A stretch of 64,000 bases of DNA from NCBI GenBank assembly GCA_030248195.1, contig JASAND010023828.1:22925-86924 (forward strand), written 5' to 3'. Below the pieces are notes generated by a model that worked only from the letters and a program-made list of their open reading frames with translations, had not been told where the DNA came from and did no database searches. The DNA comes from Trissonchulus latispiculum. Taxonomy: Eukaryota > Nematoda > Enoplea > Enoplida > Ironidae. Below, one piece after another: positions 12,277 through 22,698 of this stretch; position 1 is the first letter of the stretch, and the number at the start of each line of letters is the position of its first letter. Position numbers and translations under genes: made by a program.

Positions 12277-12945
12277 CAAGAGTACATAATAACTAAGAGT
12301 GTGACAAGCGTTAAGCTCTAGCTATTAGGCTTGGGACATCATCTGCACGATAACGGCTGACCCCCCCCCCCCAAAATTAGACCCATCACTTCAAAGAAAT
12401 TCGCACGCTATGCATGTGTGCTGAAGCTAGCAACAGACGCACATTGAACCAACTGAGTAGTTGTGTTTTCGAGCTTTAGAACGTAGGCATAGAGTGCGAA
12501 TTTCTTTGAAGTGACGGGTCTAATTTGTGGGGGGGGGGGGTCAGCCGTTATCGTGCAGATGATGTCCCAAGCCTAATAACTAAGAGCTTGACGCTTGTCA
12601 CACTCTTATGGTGATTTCATAGTCCCAGTCGCCTCTCTACGCGCGTAGACGCACGTCGACGTGCGTAGACGCGCGTCGAAGCGCGTCTGGAGGCGTCGAC
12701 GCACGTCGACGCGCGTAGACGCGCGTCGACGCCTCCAAACGTGACATCACGCCCTGGTGCAGGGCTACCACTGGAAGCGTCGACGCGCGTAGACGTCCAT
12801 TTGTAGGGTGCCAGTTTACGCGCATCGACGCACGTCGACGCGCGTTGATGCGCGCAAAATGATATTGACGTTTGTAGACGCGCGTCGACGCGCGTACATC
12901 TGCGTTCGCGACTATGAAGGCACCTTTAGTTATTATGTACTCTTG
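12277..12945. mobile_element. Foldback MITE, copy C, with 7-bp target duplication
   Basis: The ends CAAGAGTACATAATAACTAAGAG and reverse complement are flanked by the same 7 bases, ATAAAAC (12270-12276 and 12946-12952). The arms contain a C-run (12,361-12,372) and complementary G-run (12,530-12,541) plus TTCTTTGAAGTGACGGGTCT words. It is interrupted by a second insertion at 12,609-12,925. Confidence 0.82.
12609..12925. mobile_element. Small CGCGCGT-rich element nested in foldback copy C (TTA duplication)
   Basis: Comparing the two arms of the host foldback shows that CTCTTAGTTATTATG was split, leaving TTA on both sides (12606-12608 and 12926-12928). The inserted 317 bp has ends TGGTGATTTCATAGTC and, inverted, AGGTGCCTTCATAGTC. 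Both ends hold ACGCGCGTCGACGCGCGT-type palindromic words. A TTA/TWA duplication suggests PIF/Harbinger, but the assignment is weak. Confidence 0.65.
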
Positions 12946-13084
12946 ATAAAACTAGACTTGTATTTATTTAGTTGAACCTAGTTGAATGAGTTTTCACAAA
13001 TATTTATTTAGTTTTTAATATTAATCTGTTGCCGGATTGTAGATAGAAGTATTCTTGTTTATGATTAAAAATAGGTCACTACGA

Positions 13085-13625
13085 ACTAAAGCCAATATGG
13101 GCACAATGAACCAGGAACGGGAACATGAATAGGAACAAAACTGCCTTTAAAAAGGAGCGGAAACCTAATTTTAGGATTAGGAGCAAAAACTGGGTTCTAA
13201 CAAGAACAGGAACGGAGACCTATTTTTACGAACCGGAAGGAAATTCATTTTCAGGAGCAGTACCGAAAACAGATGTTTCTTTGCAGCAACCACAATTCCA
13301 GTTTAATTCCAGTAACAGGAACGAGAGTCTAATTTCAAACAGGGGTCTATTTTACACCCATAATTTCCACCTTGAAGCATATTTGAGCTTGCGGGTGGTC
13401 GGTCAATGTATAAAAATCTTAAATGCTAGACTAAATCCGCATATTAAGAAAAGTCATAGTGACATTACATACAAATATCAAAGCAGGTAATGTGAAGACC
13501 TTGTGATCTTTTTAATTTCATGTTTCGGTCCTGGAATTTATCCGATTTCGTTCCTGTTCTTGTTAGTGAAATCATATTCATTCCGTTCCTGTTCCTATTT
13601 CTGTTCCTGTTAAAGGTTTTAGATG
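13085..13625. repeat. GGAAC-word inverted arrays
   Basis: The left part holds many GGAAC/GGAACAGG words, the right part their complements GTTCC/CCTGTTCC, so this is probably another short-word foldback inside the hAT element. The open frame at 13,125-13,490 runs through it and is not taken as a gene. No clean termini or duplication were identified. Confidence 0.5.
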
Positions 13626-14177
13626 TCACCTTAATATGTCAAGCTTTTTCGAAAGTCATCAAGAAGTTAAAATGATGATTTTTATTTTTCATTTATTTGT
13701 TTTAGTTTTCAAAAAATATGCACTATTTATTGCAACGCATTATTTCAGTGTATATTTCGCACTAAGAAAGTTAACGATAAAACAGACATACCTAAACAAA
13801 TGAAAATTGCCGTTATAATTTAGTTTTCCACAAAAGCGGGGCTAAAAAATTTTGCGGGTATCACTTGTCTGCGGGCCGCGGGGCGGGGCGGGGCGGGTAC
13901 CCTTCTGCGGGCCGCGGGCCGGGGCGGCTAGCAAAAATCCGGCCCGCGACCAACTCTGGGTTCACGATACTGCTATATCCTAACTTGAAGAAGAACGACA
14001 ATATGATATAGTTTAAATACGAATTTAATTTTTGCCAATTTAATTTCAATTTCGCTGATCCAAAATAACTTCAAGTTCAGTATCTGGTCCTAACTCCAGA
14101 TTTCTTCTCAAAATTGTTTGCAGTCCACTGACTAAAACTGAAACCGAACCAGTAGTTCAATCGTTAATGTATACTAG

Positions 14178-14525
14178 AGCAAGAATACATAATTAATAAG
14201 AGTAACAAACTCTTACACACTATGCACTGAACATGCTACGCATGCTCGGTTCATTAACTCGGGACCCCTCCCCCCGTAACTTCCGGGGGGGGGGTGTCCC
14301 ACTTAGCACTACTTACACGCTTTCATATAAGCTTGTGTCTGCTTGCTGATTGGTCCATTAACCTAAGGCTTACTGTAGTTAATTTATTAGTTATTTTAAT
14401 TAATTAATTATAACTTTAATTAAGTTAATGCAATCAAAAAACTAATTCGACAACTTTGTCGCATTTTTTCTGCTCTTTCCAATGATACAAAAATTGTTGC
14501 ACAATACAAAAATTCGTAGGAATGT
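14178..14525. repeat. Foldback MITE, copy D (truncated)
   Basis: Starts CAAGAATACATAAT and contains the C-run/G-run hairpin (14,262-14,295) and the left palindrome arm up to AATTCGTAGGAATGTAG. It then breaks off near the point that is the palindrome centre in copies A and B. Confidence 0.75.
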
Positions 14526-14808
14526 AGGGTCTTCGTAACAATTTAAAAGTCTTTTTGTTCGAGGAGGGTAGCAATATTTTACTGCTATCTTTCTGGGGGG
14601 AATTTCAGGCATTTCATTTCAACGATGAAATTTGTCTGGAGGATTTTCCATGGAGAAAGTATGAATAGGAAACAATACATACACGACCCGACATTATTTT
14701 CCGGCATATATAATAAGCAATATCCGCGTATAACCAAAAGGGTAGCCAATAATACAAAATTATATATTATGCAGCACGGAAAGCACTAAACATAGACTTA
14801 GTCCATGG

Positions 14809-15022
14809 TAGAGTTGTGCCCGGGCCTTGAGTCGGGCCTCGGGCTCCGGGCCGGGCCTGCACCGGGCCGCCGAGCCGACCGGGCCTACCGGGCCTTGATT
14901 CGGGCCGCCGGGCCCGAGCCGAGCCCGGGCCGGGCTCGGTCCGGCCCGAGGCCCGGTTGGTTCAGCAGGCCCGGGCCCGGGCCCGGGCCCGGCTCGGAAT
15001 ATTTCTTAACGGCACAACTCTA
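14809..15022. mobile_element. Miniature hAT-type element (214 bp) with GGGCCC-word body
   Basis: The termini TAGAGTTGTGCC and GGCACAACTCTA are flanked by exact 8-bp duplications GTCCATGG (14801-14808 and 15023-15030). Almost the whole interior consists of GGGCC/GGCCCG palindromic words. The open frame across it is a by-product. Confidence 0.9.
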
Positions 15023-15030
15023 GTCCATGG

Positions 15031-15467
15031 GACCTCTTCCAGACTAAATCCTCACACCCGCGGCTCGTCAGAGGAGGAGTGTGGAATTTAGCTTTTTTTA
15101 TCACCCATAAGAAAATTATGAAAAATAGTTTCGCTGCCGGTCGCCTCAATCTAGTGATAATTAGTTAACAAATACATGTAAAATCCATTTCAGATAAATT
15201 TCATAAATAGTACGCATAAAAACAATAAAAATGTCTACAATAATTCAGTACATTCCCGGCCGATAGCGGACTTGCAGAACGTGCAGAATTTAGGCCCACA
15301 GGGAATTTTCCTTGTAAATTCCAAAAATATGCTAAAATTTCGCTTGTTTGCTTCATTTTAAATTAGATAAAGTCAGCGCCAATTGCTCGCAGTCAACCAA
15401 TGATCTGCCGTTCAAACAGCCAGCACTACTGACTGAGTATTATGTTATCATGATGGTATAGTGTTAT
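15031..15467. other. No gene recognised
   Basis: AT-rich sequence without a supported coding frame or a clear repeat. Confidence 0.4.
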
Positions 15468-15570
15468 CAACGTCCAAACCCGGGTTAAGTTGCTAACCCT
15501 GGTTATATTCATGTGGTGTTAAAATATTCAGGCAAACCTGGTTAGCGGCTTAACCCGAGTTTAGATAATG
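15468..15570. repeat. Small hairpin element
   Basis: GTTATCAACGTCCAAACCCG and its near complement CGAGTTTAGATAATGATAAC face each other around a short loop, with AACCCGGGTTAAG and TTAACC words in both arms. A mini foldback. Confidence 0.55.
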
Positions 15571-16046
15571 ATAACAAAACCACCTCCGTAAGAAATCCAA
15601 TGTACATTGATCTATCAAATGGAAATCCCCACAGGTGTCCCCTGGCATGGCATCCGTCTGATCAACGGCGCAAAATGGTTTCAGCTTCAGCCTCCCAGGG
15701 GCACGGTTTATAATCTTGTCGGATCAGCACTGAAGCATCTGAAGTCCTTAAATTATGCTTCGACCAGTGTGATCCCATGCCCGCATCTTTCTCTAACAGA
15801 TGATTCGATGTGTGGACCTACCATACCGAAGACGTGTTCGGGGCTACTGGATGTCCTCACATAGCATTTCATTCAGCTGACCAGCCTGAAAAAACATCAT
15901 CAGCCCCCGGTGAGAATTTTCTGACAAGCAATAATAACATTAATATTTGATCTGTGTTCAATATCCGTAGTATCGTCGAAATATTCCAATAGTATATATG
16001 TCGTGGTACAGTATAGCATTCAGTACAGTGCGGCATTGTACTAGTA
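15571..16046. other. Unassigned open frame region
   Basis: A plus-strand frame (15,607-15,864; 85 codons) has normal-looking composition but no motif I recognise, and no clear splice signals at its edges. It might be a decayed exon. Confidence 0.25.
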
Positions 16047-17399
16047 CAGTGTGGCATGCTCTACTGTACTATAGTACGACCAAAAAATGTGTGTACAAAC
16101 TTCGACCGTTTATAGCAGATTAACTTTTGGAGTAAACCCCAACAATGTATATATTTTTAGAATCCTCAAGAACTCGAGATTTCGAAAATCCGGAAAAATC
16201 CGGAATTCCGGGTTTCGTTCACGGAAAATCTAAAATTTTTAGTTTTTTGCCAAATTTTTATCGCAATCAAAATTTTGTTTTCACGATCGAATCGAGCTGG
16301 TCCCGCTGCATATTGTTGCTCCTACAAGTTTTTCACGAAAATGCACCCAGTTTCCGGAATTCTGGGTTTTCAAAATTTCCGGATTTTAAAAATTTTGTCC
16401 AATACCAACAAGATGGGTATCATTCGAAAGCTCTTATCGGGCTGAACAACTTTTGTAATAGAATGAACTCTTGAAAATGCACACATTTCCCGGAATTCGA
16501 GAAAACCGGATTCTCCGGATTTTAAAAATTTTCTCCAATACCCCAGAATATGGGTATCATTCGAAAGCTCTTAATGAGCTGAACAACTTTTGTAATAGAA
16601 TGAACTCTTGAAAATGCACACATTTCCCGGAATTCGAGAAAACCGGATTTTCCGGATTTTAAAAATTTTCTCCAATACCCCAGAATATGGGTATCATTCG
16701 AAAGCTCTTAATGAGCTGAACAAATCGTGTAATAGAACCAATGTCTGAAAATGCACCAAATTCCCGAAATTCACGAATTCCGGATTTCACTCTAGCTTGG
16801 AAGGTTTTAGCGAATTCCGAGAACTGGGCTCATTTCTGCGAGTGGGTTCTATTACAAGATTTGTTCAGCTCATCAAGAGCTTTCGAATGATACCCATATT
16901 GTGGGGCATTGGAGAAAATTTTTAAAATCCAGAAAATCCGTTTTTCTCGAATTCCGGGAGTTCTGTGCATTTTCAAGAATTCATCCTATTACAAAAGTTG
17001 TTCAGCTCAATGAGAGCTTTCGAATGATACCCATCTTGTGGGTATTGGGGAGATTTCTTAAAATCCGGAAATTTTGAAAACCCGGAATTCCGGAAACTGG
17101 GTGCATTTTCGTGAAAAACTTGTAATAGCAAAAATATGCAGCGGAACCAGCTCTATTCGATCGTGAAAACAAAATTTTGATTGCAATAAAAGTTTGGCGA
17201 AAAACTAAAAATTTTAGATTTTCCGTGAATGGAACCCGGAATTCCGGAATTTTCCGGATTTTCGAAATCTCGAGTTCTTGAGGATTCTAAAAATATATAC
17301 ATTGTGGGGGTTTACTCCAAAGGTTAATCTGCTATAAACGGTCGAAGTTTGTACACACATTTTTTGGTCGTACTTTAGTACAGTACTACAGTGTAGCAT
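16047..17399. repeat. 1.35-kb foldback element with CCGGAATTCCGG words
   Basis: The arms 16,062-16,330 and 17,110-17,390 are reverse complements (TACGACCAAAAAATGTGTGT at both ends). Between them, a ~165-bp unit holding GGGTATCATTCGAAAGCTCTT is repeated directly and inverted. CCGGAATTCC/TCCGGATT palindromic words recur in the interior. Non-coding. Confidence 0.75.
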
Positions 17400-17475
17400 C
17401 AGGGGTTAAAGGAGCTCCTATATAAATGAGAAAGAATAAGAAAGTCATATACCACCGAAGGTCCGAAAAATTCGG

Positions 17476-17547
17476 ACCTCCGGTGGGACTCGAACGCACG
17501 ACATTTTGCGCACTAGGCAAACGCTCTTCCGACTGAGCTACGGAGGC
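17476..17547 (-). tRNA. tRNA-Thr(AGU)-like, array copy 1
   Basis: 72 nt fold: acceptor GCCTCCG/CGGAGGT (first pair G-U), D stem GCTC/GAGC, anticodon stem TTTGC/GCAAA with loop CTAGTGC (anticodon AGT), five-base variable region, TTCGAGT T loop. A box TAGCTCAGTCGG is perfect; B box is GTTCGAGTCC preceded by C. One T-stem pair is mismatched, and position 37 is G rather than the usual A, so charging is uncertain. Copy 1 has a C-to-A change in the D loop. Confidence 0.6.
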
Positions 17548-17728
17548 ACAGTCTCATCAAGCTTTGTCGGAATTCGTGTACCAGTGTACATGACTTTCTC
17601 TACGTGAACACACGTAAGTAGAAACAAAGTGGAGGAAGAGCAAGCTCAAGGGCCGTCGCACTTGTTCTACAGATATAAATGAGAAAGAATAAGAAAGTCA
17701 TATACCACCGAAGGTCCGAAAAATTCGG

Positions 17729-17800
17729 ACCTCCGGTGGGACTCGAACGCACGACATTTTGCGCACTAGGCAAACGCTCTGCCGACTGAGCTACGGAGGC
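17729..17800 (-). tRNA. tRNA-Thr(AGU)-like, array copy 2
   Basis: Consensus copy: same 72-nt cloverleaf and anticodon AGT, followed by a five-T pol III terminator in the 3' hairpin. Confidence 0.6.
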
Positions 17801-17981
17801 ACAGTCTCATCAAGCTTTGTCGGAATTCGTGTACCAATGTACATGACTTTCACTACGTGAACACACGTAAGTAGAAACAAAGTGGAGGAAGAGCAAGCTC
17901 AAGGGCCGTCGCACTTGTTCTACAGATATAAATGAGAAAGAATAAGAAAGTCATATACCACCGAAGGTCCGAAAAATTCGG

Positions 17982-18053
17982 ACCTCCGGTGGGACTCGAA
18001 CGCACGACATTTTGCGCACTAGGCAAACGCTCTGCCGACTGAGCTACGGAGGC
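17982..18053 (-). tRNA. tRNA-Thr(AGU)-like, array copy 3
   Basis: Identical to the consensus copy; five-T terminator. Confidence 0.6.
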
Positions 18054-18234
18054 ACAGTCTCATCAAGCTTTGTCGGAATTCGTGTACCAATGTACATGAC
18101 TTTCACTACGTGAACACACGTAAGTAGAAACAAAGTGGAGGAAGAGCAAGCTCAAGGGCCGTCGCACTTGTTCTACAGATATAAATGAGAAAGAATAAGA
18201 AAGTCATATACCACCGAAGGTCCGAAAAATTCGG

Positions 18235-18306
18235 ACCTCCGGTGGGACTCGAACGCACGACATTTTGCGCACTAGGCAAACGCTCTGCCGACTGAGCTAC
18301 GGAGGC
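18235..18306 (-). tRNA. tRNA-Thr(AGU)-like, array copy 4
   Basis: Identical to the consensus copy; five-T terminator. Confidence 0.6.
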
Positions 18307-18487
18307 ACAGTCTCATCAAGCTTTGTCGGAATTCGTGTACCAATGTACATGACTTTCACTACGTGAACACACGTAAGTAGAAACAAAGTGGAGGAAGAGC
18401 AAGCTCAAGGGCCGTCGCACTTGTTCTACAGATATAAATGAGAAAGAATAAGAAAGTCATATACCACCGAAGGTCCGAAAAATTCGG

Positions 18488-18559
18488 ACCTCCGGTGGGA
18501 CTCGAACGCACGACATTTTGCGCACTAGGCAAACGCTCTGCCGACTGAGCTACGGAGGC
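18488..18559 (-). tRNA. tRNA-Thr(AGU)-like, array copy 5
   Basis: Identical to the consensus copy; five-T terminator. Confidence 0.6.
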
Positions 18560-18739
18560 ACAGTCTCATCAAGCTTTGTCGGAATTCGTGTACCAATGTA
18601 CATGACTTTCACTACGTGAACACACGTAAGTAGAAACAAAGTGGAGGAAGAGCAAGCTCAAGGGCCGTCGCACTTGTTGTACAGATATAAATGAGAAAGA
18701 ATAAGAAAGTCATATACCACCGAAGGTCCGAAAATTCGG

Positions 18740-18811
18740 ACCTCCGGTGGGACTCGAACGCACGACATTTTGCGCACTAGGCAAACGCTCTGCCGACTGA
18801 GCTACGGAGGC
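18740..18811 (-). tRNA. tRNA-Thr(AGU)-like, array copy 6
   Basis: Consensus tRNA body; the downstream hairpin loop has four T instead of five. Confidence 0.6.
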
Positions 18812-18992
18812 ACAGTCTCATCAAGCTTTGTCGGAATTCGTGTACCAATGTACATAACTTTCACTACGTGAACACACGTAAGTAGAAACAAAGTGGAGGA
18901 AGAGCAAGCTCAAGGGCCGTCGCACTTGTTCTACAGATATAAATGAGAAAGAATAAGAAAGTCATATACCACCGAAGGTCCGAAAAATTCGG

Positions 18993-19064
18993 ACCTCCGG
19001 TGGGACTCGAACGCACGACATTTTGCGCACTAGGCAAACACTCTGCCGACTGAGCTACGGAGGC
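18993..19064 (-). tRNA. tRNA-Thr(AGU)-like, array copy 7 (D-stem variant)
   Basis: The D stem reads GCTC/GAGT instead of GCTC/GAGC, which turns one G-C pair into a G-U wobble. The rest is consensus. Confidence 0.55.
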
Positions 19065-19244
19065 ACAGTCTCATCAAGCTTTGTCGGAATTCGTGTACCA
19101 ATGTACATGACTTTCACTACGTGAACACACGTAAGTAGAAACAAAGTGGAGGAAGAGCAAGCTCAAGGGCCGTCGCACTTGTTCTACAGATATAAATGAG
19201 AAAGAATAAGAAAGTCATATACCACCGAAGGTCCGAAAATTCGG

Positions 19245-19316
19245 ACCTCCGGTGGGACTCGAACGCACGACATTTTGCGCACTAGGCAAACGCTCTGCCG
19301 ACTGAGCTACGGAGGC
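19245..19316 (-). tRNA. tRNA-Thr(AGU)-like, array copy 8
   Basis: Consensus tRNA body; four-T terminator variant. Confidence 0.6.
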
Positions 19317-19497
19317 ACAGTCTCATCAAGCTTTGTCGGAATTCGTGTACCAATGTACATGACTTTCACTACGTGAACACACGTAAGTAGAAACAAAGTG
19401 GAGGAAGAGCAAGCTCAAGGGCCGTCGCACTTGTTCTACAGATATAAATGAGAAAGAATAAGAAAGTCATATACCACCGAAGGTCCGAAAAATTCGG

Positions 19498-19569
19498 ACC
19501 TCCGGTGGGACTCGAACGCACGACATTTTGCGCACTAGGCAAACGCTCTGCCGACTGAGCTACGGAGGC
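19498..19569 (-). tRNA. tRNA-Thr(AGU)-like, array copy 9
   Basis: Identical to the consensus copy; five-T terminator. Confidence 0.6.
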
Positions 19570-19750
19570 ACAGTCTCATCAAGCTTTGTCGGAATTCGTG
19601 TACCAATGTACATGACTTTCACTACGTGAACACACGTAAGTAGAAACAAAGTGGAGGAAGAGCAAGCTCAAGGGCCGTCGCACTTGTTGTACAGATATAA
19701 ATGAGAAAGAATAAGAAAGTCATATACCACCGAAGGTCCGAAAAATTCGG

Positions 19751-19822
19751 ACCTCCGGTGGGACTCGAACGCACGACATTTTGCGCACTAGGCAAACGCT
19801 CTGCCGACTGAGCTACGGAGGC
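19751..19822 (-). tRNA. tRNA-Thr(AGU)-like, array copy 10
   Basis: Identical to the consensus copy; five-T terminator. Confidence 0.6.
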
Positions 19823-20002
19823 ACAGTCTCATCAAGCTTTGTCGGAATTCGTGTACCAATGTACATGACTTTCACTACGTGAACACACGTAAGTAGAAAC
19901 AAAGTGGAGGAAGAGCAAGCTCAAGGGCCGTCGCACTTATTCTACAGATATAAATGAGAAAGAATAAGAAAGTCATATACCACCGAAGGTCCGAAAATTC
20001 GG

Positions 20003-20074
20003 ACCTCCGGTGGGACTCGAACGCACGACATTTTGCGCACTAGGCAAACGCTCTGCCGACTGAGCTACGGAGGC
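20003..20074 (-). tRNA. tRNA-Thr(AGU)-like, array copy 11
   Basis: Consensus tRNA body; four-T terminator variant. Confidence 0.6.
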
Positions 20075-20255
20075 ACAGTCTCATCAAGCTTTGTCGGAAT
20101 TCGTGTACCAATGTACATGACTTTCACTACGTGAACACACGTAAGTAGAAACAAAGTGGAGGAAGAGCAAGCTCAAGGGCCGTCGCACTTGTTCTACAGA
20201 TATAAATGAGAAAGAATAAGAAAGTCATATACCACCGAAGGTCCGAAAAATTCGG

Positions 20256-20327
20256 ACCTCCGGTGGGACTCGAACGCACGACATTTTGCGCACTAGGCAA
20301 ACGCTCTGCCGACTGAGCTACGGAGGC
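20256..20327 (-). tRNA. tRNA-Thr(AGU)-like, array copy 12
   Basis: Identical to the consensus copy; its upstream spacer ends at the right edge of the array, near 20,487. Confidence 0.6.
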
Positions 20328-20487
20328 ACAGTCTCATCAAGCTTTGTCGGAATTCGTGTACCAATGTACATGACTTTCACTACGTGAACACACGTAAGTA
20401 GAAACAAAGTGGAGGAAGAGCAAGCTCAAGGGCCGTCGCACTTGTTCTACAGATATAAATGAGAAAGAATAAGACAGTCATATACCA

Positions 20488-21302
20488 CCTATCAGTCTAA
20501 TGCTGCAAAATTAGTGGGGTTACCTGGTTGACATTGTTAGTTTATCTTTAAAGTAATTGCTTGGTTGCACAGAAAGATAATTAAAACAATACTGCATACC
20601 AAAAATTACTTTTACTATTGTGGTTTTGTGCCATCTTCTGATATTAGTTTCAAACTTCTATTTTAAAACTTTTAAAGTCTTCTAAAATTTTAATGCGTTT
20701 ATTTTCATATATTTTAGGTATTAACTTGGAAGCACCCAACTTGGAAGTTTGCCCAACCCAACTTGAACTTCCAGGTGCCAAAATGCATCAAAAACACTAA
20801 ATAGCACTCACCCAACCTTTTTATACATTTTTTTACTTTTTCGAACCTCAGTTTTGAAATTTCCAAAATACCGGGTCACCGGGTCACCGGGTCACCGGGT
20901 CAGAGGTCGACCGGGTCACCGGGTCAGGAAATAGTGACCCGGTTTCATCTCTGGTGCCCAAACGAAGGAATGGTCCTATTTTGCAGACTAGACTTCAAGA
21001 AACTTGTCGAGGTAAGAAAATCTTAACGCATCAAAATACCATCATGTACTTGGTATCCAGGGGGGCCGCCCCCTGGTTTACTTTGTTCCTCTCAATAGAA
21101 ATGTGCTGTTTAATCCGGAAAATTTTGAGAAAACAACCACAGCTTGCCAGCAAAAGGATCAGATCACAAGAAGTTGCACTTTTTGCTCACCCTACTTACC
21201 TAACTTACCCAAGCTGAAACATTGAAACTATTTGCACAAGGCCCTCAGCATGCCAACTAGAGGATCAAATCAGAAAAAGTTTTAATTTTTGCTCACCCAA
21301 CT
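20488..21302. other. No gene; GGGTCACC-word repeat at 20,875-20,950
   Basis: AT-rich DNA. CCGGGTCACCGGGTCACC words end at GACCCGGTTTCATCTCTG (20,939-20,956), whose complement begins CAGAGATG like a hAT terminus. No partner end or duplication was found. CTCACCCAACTCACCC words precede the SINE array. Confidence 0.45.
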
Positions 21303-22640
21303 CACCCAAAGTGAAGGGAAGAAATAGGTTCAGCTTTTCACTCATCGTTGAAAGTAAATAATTGGCCCAGCCGGGGATCGAACCACGGCCCTTCTGATCC
21401 GGAAACAGACATGCTACCGCTACTCCACAGGGCCATCAGCTGAACTCCCATTACAAGCTTATCAACCTTTCCTATGCCTGCTTCCCTTACAAAACATTTT
21501 GCACAAGTCCCACAGCTTGCCAACTAGAGGATCAGTTCACAAGAAGTTTCACTTTTTGCTCACTCAACTCACCCAACACACTCAAGCTGAAAAAGTGAAA
21601 CTTTTTGGACAAGGCCCACAGCTTGCCAACTAGATGATCAGATCACAAGAAGTTGCACTTTTTGCTCACCCAACTCACCCAACTCACCCAAGCTGAAAAA
21701 GTGAAACTGTAGCGCTTCTACCAGCGTTGGTGGACCAAGAAGTAACCGAGGACAAGTCCGAACGGGAGGCGCCAGGCACCCTTGTACCCACGAAACCAGG
21801 ACCTAGAAGAGAGAAGGGAAGAGGGAGGTTCAGCTTTTCACTCATTATTGAAAGTAAATAATTGGCCCAGCCGGAGATCGAACCACGGCCCTTCTGATCG
21901 GGAAGCAGACATGCTACCGCTACACCACAGAGCCATCAGCTGAACTCCCATTACAGGCTTATCAATCTTTCCTATGCCTACTTCCTTTACAAACTTTTTG
22001 CACAAGTCCCACAGCTTGCCAACTAGAGGATCAGTTGACAAGAAGTTTCACTTTCTGCTCACCCAACTCACCCAACTCACCCAAAGTGAAGGGAAGAGAG
22101 AGGTTCAGCTTTTCACTCATCATTGAAAGTAAATAATTCGCCCAGCCGGAGATCGAACCACGGCCCTTCTGATCCGGAAACAGACATGCTACCGCTACAC
22201 CACAGGGCCATCAGCTGAACTCCCATTACAGGCTTATCAATCTTTCCTATGCCTGCTTCCCTTACAAAACTTTTTGCACAAGTCCCACAGCTTGCCAACT
22301 AGAGGATCAGTTGACAAGAAGTTTCACTTTCTGCTCACCCAACTCACCCAACTCACCCAAAGTGAAGGGAAGAGAGAGGTTCAGCTTTTCACTCATCATT
22401 GAAAGTAAATAATTCGCCCAGCCGGAGATCGAACCACGGCCCTTCTGATCCGGAAACAGACATGCTACCGCTACACCACAGGGCCATCAGCTGAACTCCC
22501 ATTACAGGCTTATCAATCTTTCCTATGCCTGCTTCCCTTACAAAACTTTTTGCACAAGTCCCACAGCTTGCCAACTAGAGGATCAGTTCACAAGAAGTTT
22601 CACTTTTTGCTCACCCAACTCACCCAACACACCCAAGCTG
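21303..22640 (-). repeat. Four tRNA-Arg(CCG)-like SINE-type units, two in perfect 276-bp tandem
   Basis: tRNA-like cores at 21364-21434, 21864-21934, 22139-22209 and 22415-22485 read GGCCCTG (acceptor), GTAGCGGTAGC (D arm), loop TTCCGGA (anticodon CCG) and GGTTCGATC (B box). T and acceptor stems have mismatches, so these are tRNA-derived rather than functional tRNAs. Each core is joined to a tail with ACTTTCAATGATGAGTGAAAAGC and spacers of CTCACCCAA words. The 60-67 residue open frames across them are by-products. Confidence 0.75.
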
Positions 22641-22698
22641 AAAAAGTGAACCTTAAATGAAACTTAAAACACCAATAACAAATAATTGGAGGATTTAC

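Larger units (their letters stand above)
11101..13958. mobile_element. Non-autonomous hAT-type element (2.86 kb) carrying nested insertions
   Basis: The termini CAGAATTGGTCGCGGGCC and GGCCCGCGACCAACTCTG are inverted repeats, flanked by identical 8-bp duplications GGTTCACG (11093-11100 and 13959-13966). Subterminal DNA is packed with GCGGGTACCCGC-type palindromic words at 11,110-11,205 and 13,850-13,940. A piggyBac-like MITE (11,518-12,266) and a foldback element (12,277-12,945) lie inside it. No transposase frame is present. Confidence 0.88.
17420..20487 (-). repeat. Tandem array of twelve 252-253 bp units, each with one tRNA-Thr(AGU)-like gene
   Basis: Twelve nearly identical units run head to tail. 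Each has, in minus-strand order, a ~120-bp leader, a 72-nt tRNA-like gene, an oligo-T hairpin (GGTCCGAATTTTTCGGACC) and a spacer. Units differ by only a few substitutions, so the array is recent or homogenised. It may be a bona fide tandem tRNA array or an amplified tRNA-derived SINE. The conserved 3' tag GGTCCGAATTTTT also follows a different tRNA-like repeat at 56,596-56,700, which favours a SINE family origin. Confidence 0.9.

Noticed and set aside
17420..20487. Regular ~253-bp repeats resembling a CRISPR array
   Set aside because: The whole unit including the spacer is conserved, the repeat contains a tRNA-like gene, and the context is animal DNA.
20939..20956. hAT element ending at GACCCGGTTTCATCTCTG
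   Set aside because: Only one end found and no 8-bp duplication, so it is noted as a fragment only.
21338..22574. Four similar minus-strand frames of 61-67 residues
   Set aside because: They run through tRNA-Arg-like SINE cores and are repeated only because the repeat is repeated.
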